Assembly (NCBI RefSeq): GCF_902459465.1
Contig: NC_047078.1
Coordinates: 4,240,333 to 4,304,332, forward strand
From: Asterias rubens
Taxonomy: Eukaryota > Echinodermata > Asteroidea > Forcipulatida > Asteriidae
Reading direction: 5' to 3'
Length of the DNA stretch: 64,000 nucleotides
Shown here: positions 23,341-34,089 of the stretch, piece after piece
How the letters are laid out: each line of letters opens with the position of its first letter
Numbering within the stretch: the first letter of the stretch is position 1
Notes under the pieces: generated by a model
What the model saw: only the letters and a program-made list of their open reading frames with translations
The model's database searches: none
What the model was told of the DNA's origin: nothing
Position numbers and translations under genes: made by a program

Positions 23341-23865
23341 GCATGCACATACTCTAGTCACTCAATATTTAAATATTCATAATAAGGAAGAGGTCAAGGC
23401 CGGGGCACAGCAGCAGATTGAGTTTATGCTCAATGTCTCACTGGCTATTAAAAGATAAACTTATTGACAATGTTTTCTATTCTTTTATCCTGAAATCCTT
23501 TTATTTGGGGAAAATGTGAGCGACAGCATAGCTATTGTTAAGGAAACACAACAAACAAATTTAACAGCATTATTATCATGGTGTTTTTAATGTTGATTAA
23601 TGCGTGACAATTCATAGCCTAACCTAAACAGTTAGAAAAATCCCATAGAAAAAGTTTCCCTTCACTGCTTAGGCCTATGTTACACTTATTTGCCTGTTCA
23701 TAATTGGTGTGTTGTCATTTAGCCTTCGAGAAATACTCTGCTAGGGTCGAAACGTCAGGCCATTAACTATTTTTTTGCATTTTTGAAATAAACAAGACAA
23801 TAATCAGTGCTGGAGTTTGCATTTGACATTTATTTTGTGTGATCACTGCAATAACCTACATGTAT

Positions 23866-23943
23866 CTTTCTGAAAGTTTGTATACTCAGCGCCTTGAGTG
23901 CCTTGTTTGGTTGATTACGTGCGCTATATAAGACTTTGATATT
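23866..23943 (+). repeat. retroelement 3' tail, copy 2
   Basis: CTTTCTGAAAGTTTGTATAC, ACTCAGCGCCTTGAGTGCC and GCGCTATATAAGACTTTGA match the minus-strand copy at 21197-21290. Confidence 0.6.
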
Positions 23944-24463
23944 AACTGAAAATTGTTCTACCTTTTATCTTGAGAATTGCATAGCTGCCAACATTTGCAT
24001 CTTGCAACCATGGAGATTTTATACAAGAATCAGGGAGATATTTAAAATTGTATTCAACATAATACAGAAAAGGTTTCTATCACCAAGCAGGCCTTGATCT
24101 TCACTCTTGAAGGAACACAAACATTTCCCTCTGATAAGGTACATTTCTTTCAGGAAAATGTCAATTTGTATTGGAGCTTTTGCAAAGGGCAACATGCCGT
24201 GGGTTATTTTGGAGGCCCGATCCAGAAGGGATATTTTCTAATGTGTTCATCAGAACATGGCAAGATTGGTTTATTTTCAATGCAAGGAAGTCTATACTGC
24301 AGAATCAGGGAGAGTTTTCAGCTCTGGAATTGCTTTTAGATCTATGACAACCCTTTGTGAATAAAATGTAACCAAGTACTTAGAGTAGGAAGTGGTTAAA
24401 ACTACAATGCAACCAATAGGGGTTGGTGCTGGTATTAAACTAATTGGTTACTACCAGCAAGGC

Positions 24464-25043
24464 AGGTGTCGCATGCAATTATGTCCTCCATGCAATACTA
24501 TCCCGAGGACATTATTGCAAATGCAATAATGTCCACTGGACGGTTTTGCATATGCAATCATGTCCGCCCAGAACTGCTACATAAACTGCAATTGTGTCCG
24601 CCCGGACACATTTGCATATATGCAGTTGTGTCCGCCCCCGTGCAAAACCGTCCTTGCAGTAAATTAAACGTCTTGGTCGACGGAACACGTTCGCCATTTT
24701 TTTACAAGCTAAGTGCATGTCATGAATGACATGGGAAATATTCGGCCGTTGGATATTCGCTGCAATCATAAAATATGTGAATATTCATGCTGCATATACG
24801 TAGGTTCAGTGCATGCACGCTCGCTTTAGCGCGCACATACATGTAAAGTCATGGACATGTCCGCCAGAAGTTTTTTGCATAGCCCGGACACGATTGCATA
24901 AAATTATGCAAAAGTGTCCGCACGCACATACATGTACAGTCATGTACGTGTCCGCCAGACGTTTTTTGCATAGCCCCGGACACGATTGCATATGTCCGGA
25001 GCAGTCAGTATTGCATGGCGGACAACATTGCATCTGACACCGG
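24464..25043. mobile_element. element C, copy 1 (octamer-like palindrome array)
   Basis: The right end TGCATCTGACACCGG and the left end GGTGTCGCATGCA form terminal inverted repeats. The interior alternates short palindromes around TTGCATATGCAA with TGTCCG..CGGACA blocks every 30-40 bp. Small open frames on both strands are by-products of this pattern. Copies 2 and 3 are at 25212-25684 and 61193-61685. Confidence 0.75.
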
Positions 25044-25211
25044 AGTAAGTATTCCATAGGTTCTTTCTTGCAACTTCGGTGAACAATTGAGCTCAAAGTC
25101 ACAGGTTTGTTATTTTAAATGTGACCAACTACGAGTAGGAAGTAGTTAAAACTACAATGTCACCAATAGGGGTTGGTGCTGGTATTAAACCACTTGGTTA
25201 CTACCGGCAAG

Positions 25212-25684
25212 GTCAGTGCGCATGCAATTCTGTCCTCTATGCAATACCATCCGGAGGCAATATTGCATAGATGCAATAATGTCCGCCGGACGGTTTTGCA
25301 TGTGCAATTCTGTCCGACCGGACGCTGCTGCATATGCAGTTGTGTCGGCATATGCAGTTGTGTCCGCCCCTGTGCAAAACCGTCCTTGAAGTAAAAATGT
25401 CTTGGTCGACAGAACACGCTCGACATTTTTTTACAAGCTAAGTGCATGTCATGAATGTTCGGCCGCTTAGCATTCGCTGCAATCATAAAATAATTATGTG
25501 AACATTCATGCTACATATGCGTAAGTTCAGTGCATGCACGCCCGCTTCCGCAAGTACATACTGTACATGAACAGTCATGTACATGTCCGCCGGACGATTT
25601 TTGCATAGCCCGGACACGATTGCATATGTAAAAGTGTCTGGAGCGGACAGTTTGCATGGCGGACACAATTGCATCTGACACCGG
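25212..25684. mobile_element. element C, copy 2
   Basis: Same order of blocks as copy 1, with a degraded left end (GTCAGTGCGCATGCA) and an intact right end (GACACCGG). It arose with copy 1 by tandem duplication, because the flanks are duplicated too. Confidence 0.75.
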
Positions 25685-25794
25685 AGTAAGTACATTTGTA
25701 TTCCATAGGTTCTTTCTTGCAACTTAGGTGACCAATTGAGCTCAAATTTTCACTTTTTTTTTATTTTTTATGCACATGTTGGGATACCACCAAG

Positions 25795-25838
25795 TGAGAA
25801 GACTGGTCTTTGACAATTACCAACCTGTCTGACAATCT
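25795..25838. mobile_element. family A MITE end fragment
   Basis: AAGTGAGAAGACTGGTCTTTGACAATTACCAA-like sequence corresponds to the right terminal region only. Confidence 0.5.
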
Positions 25839-26149
25839 GATGTCTGATCCCTTTTAATTGTTTCAATTAATTCAAGGATAGTCTTTCGGACTTGTATTTA
25901 TTTATGTATTAATTCATGTTGTGAAACAAAGGTTTTCTCAGAAAACTAAACATTAACCACTACTTTGACCAAGAACCCCATGAGGAGAGCACAGTGAAGA
26001 AGTTTTAGTTTTAGATGTGGGAGGAAAAACCCCAGAGAATTTTTCCAGGGAAAACCCATACAGTCAGGTAGGGACTGAAAACCCACTCCACATCGTACAG
26101 GACTGATACTTCATGGAGGCAACAAAGCCGGTTACCTCTATGTCCCCCA

Positions 26150-26349
26150 GGGCCCAATTCCATTGCTCTGCTTACGGTAAGAACAGAATCAGCGCTTACA
26201 GAAGCAGGGAATTCTGTGCTTACGGAGAGCGTATTTCACGGGTTAGCGGTGAATTTTGGCTTCTCAGATGCGTACTCACGTTACGACAGCGGGGAATCGT
26301 GATTGTAAGCGCAGAATTCGACGGTAAGCAGAGCTATGAAATTGGGCCC
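26150..26349. repeat. MITE with GGGCCCAATT ends, copy 2
   Basis: GGGCCCAATTCCAT at the left, ATGAAATTGGGCCC at the right, and shared interior words with 2191-2438 (CAGAAGCAGGGAATTCTGTG, TTTCACGGGTTAGCGG, GGGGAATCGTGAT). The dispersed ACCAAGGAGA repeat follows at 26373-26480. Confidence 0.8.
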
Positions 26350-26799
26350 TGGTAATTGCAATGATGCCTTTGAAATGCTCCAGTAGAAATTTACAATTTC
26401 CTCATAGATTGCCCTTTACCAAGGAGAAAAAGCCTTGGTGCCTTTGCCCTTTGAAAAACAAAGCTTACAGGCCTGCTGGCCCCGGTTGGACTAGAACCGG
26501 GGTCCTACAGGTGGAAGGCGAGGAAAGACACCAACCTGACCGCACAAATTGTCACACGTTTTTCCTCAAATTTTGGACTATCTTTGCGAACAGTAAAAAA
26601 AAACATAGTACTTTTAATAAAAACATATAGATAGAATTTAAAGCCAAGCAGCTTTCAAATTATACAAAATAAACTTTTGTTTTTGACATCAGTCTTTCGT
26701 CTTTTTCTAATGGTCCATAAAAATAAAAAAATTGATCAGGAAGAGTGCTCACTTCATCCCATCGAGTCTTTCTTTCTATACTATCTCTATCTCTAATAT

Positions 26800-27075
26800 G
26801 TAGATAGATGGAAATTTGCATCGGAGATAAAGAACACTAATTTTGGTTTTACCCATACAATACACATGTGTTAGCAGTGTACACTACTTTCTCAAGCTCT
26901 GAGAAAAAAAGTCTAGTTGGTGAGACACTGCTCTGGAGTTGCAAAGGTTTGGGGTTTGAATCCCAACCAAGTAGTTTGCCTTTGATTTTTCTTCTCGGAG
27001 GTCAGTAAAGTATTGGTTATACAGTGCTAACACACATCGGTGTACATGTATATATGGGTAAAGCAAAATTAGTAT
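26800..27075. mobile_element. two opposed SINE family 2 fragments
   Basis: A minus-strand tail (26808-26905) abuts a plus-strand copy (26908-27075). The plus copy has the tRNA-like head GTCTAGTTGGTGAGACACTG and GGGGTTTGAATCCC, then the ACAGTGCTAACACACATCGG tail. They lie 80-355 bp past the NKAPD1 stop, probably in its 3' UTR. Confidence 0.6.
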
Positions 27076-27154
27076 ATCTCCAACTTGTTCTTTCCCTTTC
27101 GCCACATCCACAGGGAATTCACAGAAGGACACCGAATCACTCCACAAACATCCC

Positions 27155-30100
27155 TCACTTCCTCCTCCCATGCCCGTCTTCCTTCCTGTTTCTATGGTGT
27201 TCCTTCCTCTCCTTTTCTGAAGACTTGCGGTGTTTGTGACGGCGCTGCTCTTTGTCCTCCTCAGACGTCTTTTCTTTTTTCTCAGAGTGGAGTCTTTTGT
27301 TTGATTTCGATCCGGAATCACGAGTCCTATCCCTGATTGATGATGAATCTTTCTGCTTCTTGGATTTTTTTCTCTTTTCAAGATCTCGGTCATTTACTTC
27401 CAGACGCTCATGTTTGAAGTCTTTTCTCTTTTTCGAATCATGATTATGTTCCTTATTTTTTGCCTTGATCCCGTTCTCCTGGTCTCTCATCTCCTTCGGC
27501 CGATGTTTTTCCGACTTGTGTCGCTCCTTCTTGCCGTCTAAAGCCAGATGCTTATCATTTTTCCTCCTTCGCTCCTCTTTCTTGATGGCTTTTTGTTTCT
27601 CATGATCTTTATCTCGTCTCTGTTTTATCTCAGTCTCTCTCTCATCCGCCGTGCCATTCCTCCTCCTCGAACCTGACACTTCCTTGTCTCCAGAGGGCAG
27701 TCTTCTATGACGCTTCAACCCTTCTCTCACTACTGTCCTGTCAATAGAGGACGTCCTTCTATGGTCCTTCCTGTCAATAGAGGGCATCCTTCTATGGTCC
27801 TTCCTGTCAATAGAGGGCTTCCTTCTATGGTCCTTCCTGTCAATAGAGGGCTTCCTTCTATGGTCCTTCCTGTCAATAGAGGGCGCCCTTCTGTGGTCCT
27901 TTTTTAGTTTTGACTCTGCTTTTGCTGAGTGATGTTTCGCTCGTCTTTGTGGGGAAGATTTTTGCTTTGGCTCGGGGGAAGAGTTTGATGAACTGCTAGA
28001 GGAGGACGAGTCAGAGTCTGAAGAATCTGAAGATGAATGGGAGCTGGAGGAGGAGGAGGTCTCGCCTGATTTCCTCTTCTTACGTGGCGTCTGCTCTTTG
28101 TCACTGACGCTGAATCAACACAAAATGATAACAAACAAAAAAACAGAAGACTGGTTAAAAGGAATATTTTGTGGCATTAGTATCCTATTTGATATATTAC
28201 CCTGTTCACACAGCCCTACGCCGATCACCATGTCAATCACCGCGATCTATCAAGTCGGGGCACAATCACCGTCAAAATCACCGGCAATAATGCTACGCTT
28301 ATTTTGAACATGTTCAAAGTAAGCGTTGGGAGAGAATGCATCTTCCCGACCTGGGAGATCTCAACCCGACCAAACCACGCCCATGGAGATCCTCCAGCAT
28401 TTGGCCCATGATTGGTCCGTGATTGGCCATGCTCTCGGTCACTTTTCCATCATAGTAAAAGCGTGAACGGTGTAATAATAACAGCACAGAGTTGTTTTCC
28501 AAATATCATTAAAAAAATGTGTTATTCACATCTGTATGGAAGAAATATGAGAATTTTAAACAAGTAGGTTGCATAGTTTTTCGTAGCTTTCAGAGCAAGT
28601 TGAGAGATGGTGTTTTACAAACCGGTTGCAGTTTTTACTAGACAATGTACGTTGGGCTAGTGTTAAGGGCGAGCCCTGGTGGGGATGTGTGTCCCGCCAA
28701 CAGAGAACTAAAAGTTATTTATTTAAAATACATTAGGCCTATCCCTGCTGGTATTTATAATGTTTTGATCTTTTCAGGAGACAGGTGCCTCTAAACCCTA
28801 CCTATGTTAAGAATCTACAAGGCAACCTTACAAAAATAGACAAACAAAAGACACAAAAGAACAAGCACTATAAAAACACAAAAATACGACATTAAAAAGA
28901 TCCATGGGTTTTTTAACATTTCAAAGAGACAATTATGCAACGGTAATGCATTACAAAGCTTATACAATGAATGAAAGACACATTTACAAGTAAGCAGATT
29001 ACAAATAAGCAGCTTCAAACAAAATAGTTTTTTTTCAGAGACGTAAAAGAACTAAGCTTGGCGTTTATACTAGGAAGAACATTGCAAAGAAGTGGAGCAG
29101 CGTAAGAGAATGATCTTTGACCACAACAAATGGAAGAAGCTCTTGTAGTTGAAAGCAATGACTGTTAGTGTGTTCTTCTTTAAATACACTGTGGGTATTT
29201 GTCAAAGCCAAGTCTCTTCTCACTTGGCGTATCTCAACATGCATAAAATAACAAATATGTGACAATTTGAACTCAATTGGTCATCGAAGTTGCGAGATAA
29301 GAATGGAGGAAAAACAGTCTTGTCGTACAGGTTGTGTGCTTTCAGATGCTTGATTTTGAGACCTCAGCTGAGGTCTCAAATTCAATTCAAATATTTCAGT
29401 GAGAAATTACTTCTTTCTAAAAAACTACATTACTTCAGAGGGAGCCGTTTCTCACAATTTGTTAAACTATCAACAGCTCTCCATTGCGCATTACCAAGTA
29501 AGTTTTATTGCTAACAATTGTTTTGAGGATTTACCAATAGTGTCCAGTGCCGTTAAGATTTGACCTACCTTGTTCTTTTCTTCTTCAACCTCTTCTTTAT
29601 CTCTCTTGCATTCTCTTCTCCGTTACTCATCTCATCCATAGAATCTTTATTGATGAAATCCTCTGGATATAACTCCATGAAACCTGTATGGCCCCACCTG
29701 GATAACAGTAAATAATAAAAAAATAATATAATAATCGGTTTTTAAATAGCGCTTTATAGACCATCTCTCAAAGCGCTTGCAACAACTTTACATGGGCCTT
29801 TTCATTCCTTAAACCATCTCAGCTCCCTGCGAAGTATGTAGCGCACTAAGCTAAATCAATCACAAGAACCATCTCTGCCCTCACATGTACCCATTTACCC
29901 CTGGGTGGAGAGAAGCAATTATAGTTAAGTGTCTTGCACAATGACACAAGTGTCATGAACTGGATTTGAACCCACACTCTGCTGAACAGAAACAGTAGAG
30001 TAGAGCCTGAGTTTGGTGCTCTTATCCGCTCGGCCACGGATATACAGGTATAGGCCTAAATCAGACAATTTAAAATTATTTCAATTCATTTAAAAAACTT

Positions 30101-32690
30101 CATTTAGGCAATTACATTAGTTGGCCAGCTCCATATAAAAACAATAACGGTTAGGGCTAGAAATTGATTATATACAATTATTAAAAAATATAAAGATTTT
30201 TTGATGAATGACAATCAGCAGTAAAAGTGGTAAAAACCACTGCAATAAAATACATGAAACTACATATGAAAGCATAAACTGAATGTACAAATAAGAACCA
30301 CAACAAAAATATATAAACAGATAAACAGATAAAAAGTGGTAAAGGGTTTGGTTAAGGACACAAGTCTCATGGCCGGGACTCGACACCACATCCCATTTAA
30401 AAAGAAAGCAACACTAAATGGTTTAAGTGTCTTGCTTAATGACACACGTGTCACAAATGGGACTTGAACCCACACTCTGCTGATCAAAAACATCATAGCA
30501 TAAGTTTGGTGTTCTTATCCGCTCAGCCACAACACGGCAACTCTGGTTTAATAAAAATGCAACATGCTAAAGGGTTTGGGTACTTCCTGTACACAAAGAT
30601 CCACAGATTTACATTAAACTTACTGTACATGGTTTAAAGATAAGGATGGTATAAAGCTTTTCTCAAAATATTACTTGCCGAGTTGCTCTAGTTTTTGAGA
30701 AACAAGTAAAACAAAAATAATTGTCTTTTTGGTGAGACAAAGTTTTGTTAAAGCATGTGCAATGGATTAACGCGACTCTCTGTGAAAACATTGCTCTGTG
30801 ATGTTCACTTTTTTTCTCAAATAATTGATGATTTATAAAGCTAAAACTTCTACAGATATTACATTATTTTACATAATTATGTACATCTTTATTCACAATG
30901 AGTGGAGATTCATGTCATGGCCAAAATATTGATCTACAAAAGGTATCAAAACCGCTCGACCATGAGTCATTACACTCAAGGCCGAGTCACACTGCTGTGA
31001 AAATGAAAATGATCATGACGCAAAGAGAAGGCATTCTATCGGTTGAATTGCCCCACGCAGAATATGCACACGCTCATTCAACCAATAGAATGCGTTCTCT
31101 TTGCGTCGTGATCGTTATCGTTTTTGTTATCGCTGCAGTGTGACTCGACCTTTATACAAATTGAGAAGAGAATGAGGTCATACTTTTCTTGATTTCCAAG
31201 TTCTGCTCTGTAGATATTTCTATTCTGTTCTCTCTCCATCGGTCTGTGTTCCCTGGAGTCCCCTCGAGCGCCAGAGTTGATACCTCGGATTCTCCTCTTC
31301 ATCATATCCTCTTCCTGTCGTCGTCTGAATCTAGGATTTATAGCAAGTCTGAAAATCAAAGAATTTTTATTTCAGACGTTATATTTTGGCCATTGGAAAC
31401 AACAAATTAAAAAGGACATGGAGCACAAGGGCTGACCTACAGATAAAATGGTGGATCGGCTTTCATTCATTTAACAGACCTTTCTTTTGTTGATAAACAA
31501 ACCGCCTTGGTTGACATGACCGGCCGAATGTGAGTAAAACACTCAATCATACTAACAGAAGCTTCAAACAAATTCAACATTTTCTGCGAACCTTCAATTA
31601 AATATAATACCTCGCATAATTAGTTGTTTTGTTTTCAACAAAATCACACAATGTTTGAGTATTTGTGTACATTGTTACAAACAGTAGCGATCAGTTTTTG
31701 ATATGCATTTATGGCTTTCCATAGTTTTCCAACTTGGGTTGGCAAAAACTTGGGCCGTGCATTGCAAAAGAAAGGTCTATACGGAGCATCTGATGATGGC
31801 CCTCCAAACACGTTGGTCTCCAATTGCTGTCAAAGCTCCTCCCGTTGCAGGTCAGTGTCCCGGCACCAGGTATCCACATAGGTGGTTTGTAGTCTGCCAC
31901 GGGAACAAATTCCATGAGTAGGGGCCCATAGCACCAGCCTGCTCACTGCCAGCTCAGTATGTCTAGCAGTAGCCTGCTAATCTCTAATGACAACATTTGA
32001 ACATAATTTGGTTTTGATTTCACAGTGAGATATTAATATTCAGTTGAAAACAACAAGACCACTGGACTTGTCCGGTCATGAGTTTACTAGCCCGACGCTA
32101 AAATCACTAGCCTCAGTCCACCGTCCAGTGTAAAAATCAAGCCCTGTGTAAGGCCAAGTAAAAATAAATTACCAGTTGATCGTCCCCTCCCGCATCCTTT
32201 TTTTTTGAGGGCGCATCCTTTTTTTTTACTATTTTTTATTTTACACTTGTTTAAAAAAAAAAATCTTAAACAATTTCTGTGTATTTCTCAATTAACTTAA
32301 TACTAATCATTAGCTACATTAAGTAAGTGATGACTTTAAACTGAAGAGTTGATGGCCAATTAGAATGAAAATTCTTGGCGGCTGCCTTTGTAAGAAATAA
32401 GACATATTAAATAAAAAGGCCCTTATCCTCCTCTTTTTGGAAACACCTGGACGATCAACTGGAATTTTGTTTTTACTTGGCTTAATAACCAAAATTTCAT
32501 ACCTTCCACCCATCTGCCTTGGACGATCTCTCTGTCGTTGAGGAGGAGGACGACCCCCAGTCCTGCGTCTTGAAGACTCTTGTCTTCTATTTTGCCACAT
32601 TCCATCTTCCTCCTGAAGACGGTTATGAGTCTCGGTGTGGCGGAGAATGTTCCGCACTAACTTCCGATCAAGATATCGAACCTTTTTCAT
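27155..32690 (-). CDS. NKAPD1: NKAPD1 (C11orf57), NKAP domain-containing protein 1 homologue (4 exons, complete)
   Basis: Coding exons 32690-32503, 31348-31184, 29697-29569 and 28109-27155 sum to 1437 nt, or 478 residues (human about 290). All borders are AG/GT with matching phases. The N terminus KLVRNILRHTETHN, then EEDGMW, aligns with the human start, which has a similar RHTDAHNK segment and SDMW. Exon 3 has WGHTGFMELYPEDF, the family hallmark (human WGHSGYKELYPEEF). The long last exon is low complexity: a Ser/Asp/Glu tract (about residues 175-210), a tandem SIDRKDHRR repeat, then a Lys/Arg/Glu-rich tail like SR-type nuclear proteins. The function in animals is poorly known; a nuclear, RNA-associated role is inferred from composition. 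The ATG at 32690 is chosen because an in-frame stop lies shortly upstream and it aligns with the human start. The protein is longer than human mainly through the repeat-rich exon 4. Confidence 0.93.
27728..27903 (-). repeat. coding minisatellite, 33-bp units in NKAPD1 exon 4
   Basis: About five head-to-tail 33-bp units encode DRKDHRR.PSI, differing mainly at one position (A, K, K, M, T). DNA identity between the units is very high, which points to recent slippage or unequal exchange. The frame is kept because 33 is a multiple of three. Confidence 0.9.
28110..29568. other. NKAPD1 intron 3
   Basis: This intron holds a full-length family A MITE (29180-29556) ending 12 bp from the donor of exon 3. 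The stretch 28130-29170 has no recognised feature. An imperfect CGGTGATTGACATGGTGAT-like inverted segment near 28210-28290 could be a decayed hairpin. Confidence 0.5.
29180..29556. mobile_element. family A MITE
   Basis: The left end is degraded (TTAAATACACTGTGGGTATT) and the right end reads CAATAGTGTCCAGTGCCGTTAA. Internal landmarks are present: ATCGAAGTTGCGAGATAAG, ACCTCAGCTGAGGT palindrome, CTTCAGAGGGAGCCG, AACAGCTCTCCATTG. Confidence 0.85.
29720..30041 (-). mobile_element. full-length tRNA-derived SINE, family 1
   Basis: Read on the minus strand from 30041: a tRNA-Leu-like head (GTGGCCGAGCGGATAAGAGC, then GTGGGTTCAAATCC), the linker GACACTTGTGTCATTGTGCA, then CACCCAGGGGTAAATGGGTA, and a 3' part ending AAGCGCTATTTAAAAACCGA plus ATT repeats. 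At about 320 bp it is the longest copy in the window and defines the family. It lies in NKAPD1 intron 2. Confidence 0.8.
30335..30536 (-). mobile_element. truncated SINE family 1 copy
   Basis: The head reads GTGGCTGAGCGGATAAGAAC with GTGGGTTCAAGTCCC on the minus strand, followed by GACACGTGTGTCATTAAGCA. After that it diverges; a second partial B-box-like segment (GTCGAGTCCCGGCCATGAG) suggests a small internal duplication. Confidence 0.7.
30978..31152. repeat. MITE with AAGG.CGAGTCACACTGC ends
   Basis: AAGGCCGAGTCACACTGC at the left is matched by GCAGTGTGACTCGACCTT at the right. Inner arms AACGAT/ATCATG..ACGCAAAGAGAA and TTCTCTTTGCGTCGTGAT also pair. It ends about 30 bp from the donor of NKAPD1 exon 2. 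Confidence 0.85.
31480..31730 (-). repeat. dispersed repeat, copy 2
   Basis: Reverse-complement relative of 11860-12070, sharing TTTTGTTGATAAACAAAC, CGGCCGAATGTGAG and ATTGTTACAAACAGTAG. It lies in NKAPD1 intron 1. Confidence 0.6.
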
Positions 32691-33312
32691 TTTTGGAGCT
32701 ATATTTGACAATCAGTGATTAAAGAGGAAAATTCAAATTTGTTGTTTGCAAAAATTTACAAAATATACAATGTTCAAATAGAGCCCTTTACCAAGGAGAG
32801 AATGCCTCGGTGCCCTTGCATTTTCAACAATGAAGCATCAGACCTGGTTTTTGAACAGTGTAACAATTTGTACAGATCTATTTTTTTCTTGAAAGTCAAT
32901 TTTATGAACAACAGTTTGAAAACCACTGATGTAGCAGTCTTCACTTGTCTTTTTGTGTTGCTTTAGCGGGCAGTTTTACTCCGCACTGCTTGTTGCTGAT
33001 TCACGTTCCACTTGGCTCTGCTCTGTCTGAGAGTAAAGAATACTGCATTGACCAAAAGACTTCTCAGCATACATTATGGCGTAGATGTAGTTTTTATGTG
33101 CTTTCCACAATGTGTTTCGTTAAGTGACCACAACTGGGGGAAACTATCGGCATAACAACCGAGGTTTCTATGAATAACGATTTCACCACATGCTCAGCCT
33201 CAGTGCTGGAGAGAACAGGGAGGCATATAGACTACAGTACATGCTAGCCATAGGGCCAAGTTAGAATAGAAGCGGAGAGCGAGTCCAGTGTGCTGTACCG
33301 CTACCAATAACC

Positions 33313-33388
33313 TAGCCCCATAAATCGGTCCAATCCACTCTGTATCCATCCAAGGATACGGAGTGGATTGGACTGATTTATGGGGCTA
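33313..33388. repeat. 76-bp hairpin with TAGCCCCATAAATC ends
   Basis: TAGCCCCATAAATCGGTCCA and the following ATCCACTC are inverted exactly but for one mismatch at the right end (TGGGGCTA). The inner arms GTATCC and GGATAC close the loop. Confidence 0.9.
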
Positions 33389-33920
33389 CCAAACCATGCC
33401 TTGTATTTACTGCGACACTACTGGTACTGCTGCAGTCCCTAGTAAGTTTTTTGCGAGAGTGCCCCAACTCAATTCAAGTTGGACCAGTCCCCAAAATAGG
33501 GTGATTGTCAAGTTGGTTGGGGCAGAACAGAGTGGCCAGGGGGGGGGGGGGGTGGGTACGGTAAACATACCAGGTGGACCAACCTGCACCCACCGAACTT
33601 CCGAACCAACCAATCAACAAAATGCACCAAGCAGTGAAGTGACATTCTGTCATCTAAACTTTTGTCTATTTTCTATGTTTTTTAAAAACTGAATTCTATA
33701 AAAGAGTAAAAAAAAAAAAAACCCAAATAAATAAAATCCCACTTAAAAATATCATCTACAAATGTACTTCAACCAAGAACCCACAAGATTACAAATTCAC
33801 TCATTAAAATACTTACATTATATTGTTTTTTTGAGGAACATAAAACTGCTCCACACTCTAGTTCTAAGTTTCTGTGGTCTAGGTCACGTTCGCAATGTGT
33901 TTGCGCGCTGGCAAAGATGC

Positions 33921-33929
33921 TATGCTGAC
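33921..33929. repeat. target-site duplication, left copy
   Basis: TATGCTGAC directly abuts the left terminus ACCAGACTGAAG and is repeated exactly at 48608-48616 after the right terminus. Confidence 0.92.
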
Positions 33930-34089
33930 ACCAGACTGAAGTGAGCACCAAATTTGGGCCCAACACCAAATTTGGTGATGGCAAAAAAATTTGGTGCTAG
34001 CACCAAATTTCGATATAACTGTCAACGACCGTCATTACCCGTCGAAGACAGTGCGGGAGGATTGTACACGCGTAAGGTATGGGTAGATT
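33930..34089 (+). repeat. left terminal inverted repeat (unique part)
   Basis: About 160 bp of non-satellite terminus. It contains CACCAAATTTGGTG and a 24-bp perfect palindrome centred on GGTGCTAGCACC (about 33998-34014), then GTCATTACCCGTCGAAGACA. Compared with the right end it shows only a couple of differences. Confidence 0.9.

Larger units (their letters stand above)
24380..25750. repeat. tandem duplication of about 750 bp carrying element C
   Basis: AGGAAGTGGTTAAAACTACA, CAATAGGGGTTGGTGCTGG and TTGGTTACTACC begin both units (about 24388 and 25138). Both end with CATCTGACACCGGAGTAAGT, TTCCATAGGTTCTTTCTTGC and CAATTGAGCTCAAA. The units differ by substitutions and small indels. Element C (next entries) is the middle of each unit. 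Confidence 0.8.
32691..33929. promoter_or_regulatory. NKAPD1 upstream region, up to the giant transposon
   Basis: NKAPD1 starts at 32690 on the minus strand, so its promoter should lie here or further upstream. The stretch carries an ACCAAGGAGA-type repeat (32784-32850), a hairpin at 33313-33388 and a G-run at about 33540. The giant transposon begins 1.24 kb from the start codon. No convincing TATA box was found. Confidence 0.5.

Noticed and set aside
24466-25722. Cys-rich open frames on both strands
   Set aside because: Their repeated HCICK and CPPG-type words are translations of the palindromic TGCATATGCA and TGTCCGCC blocks of element C.
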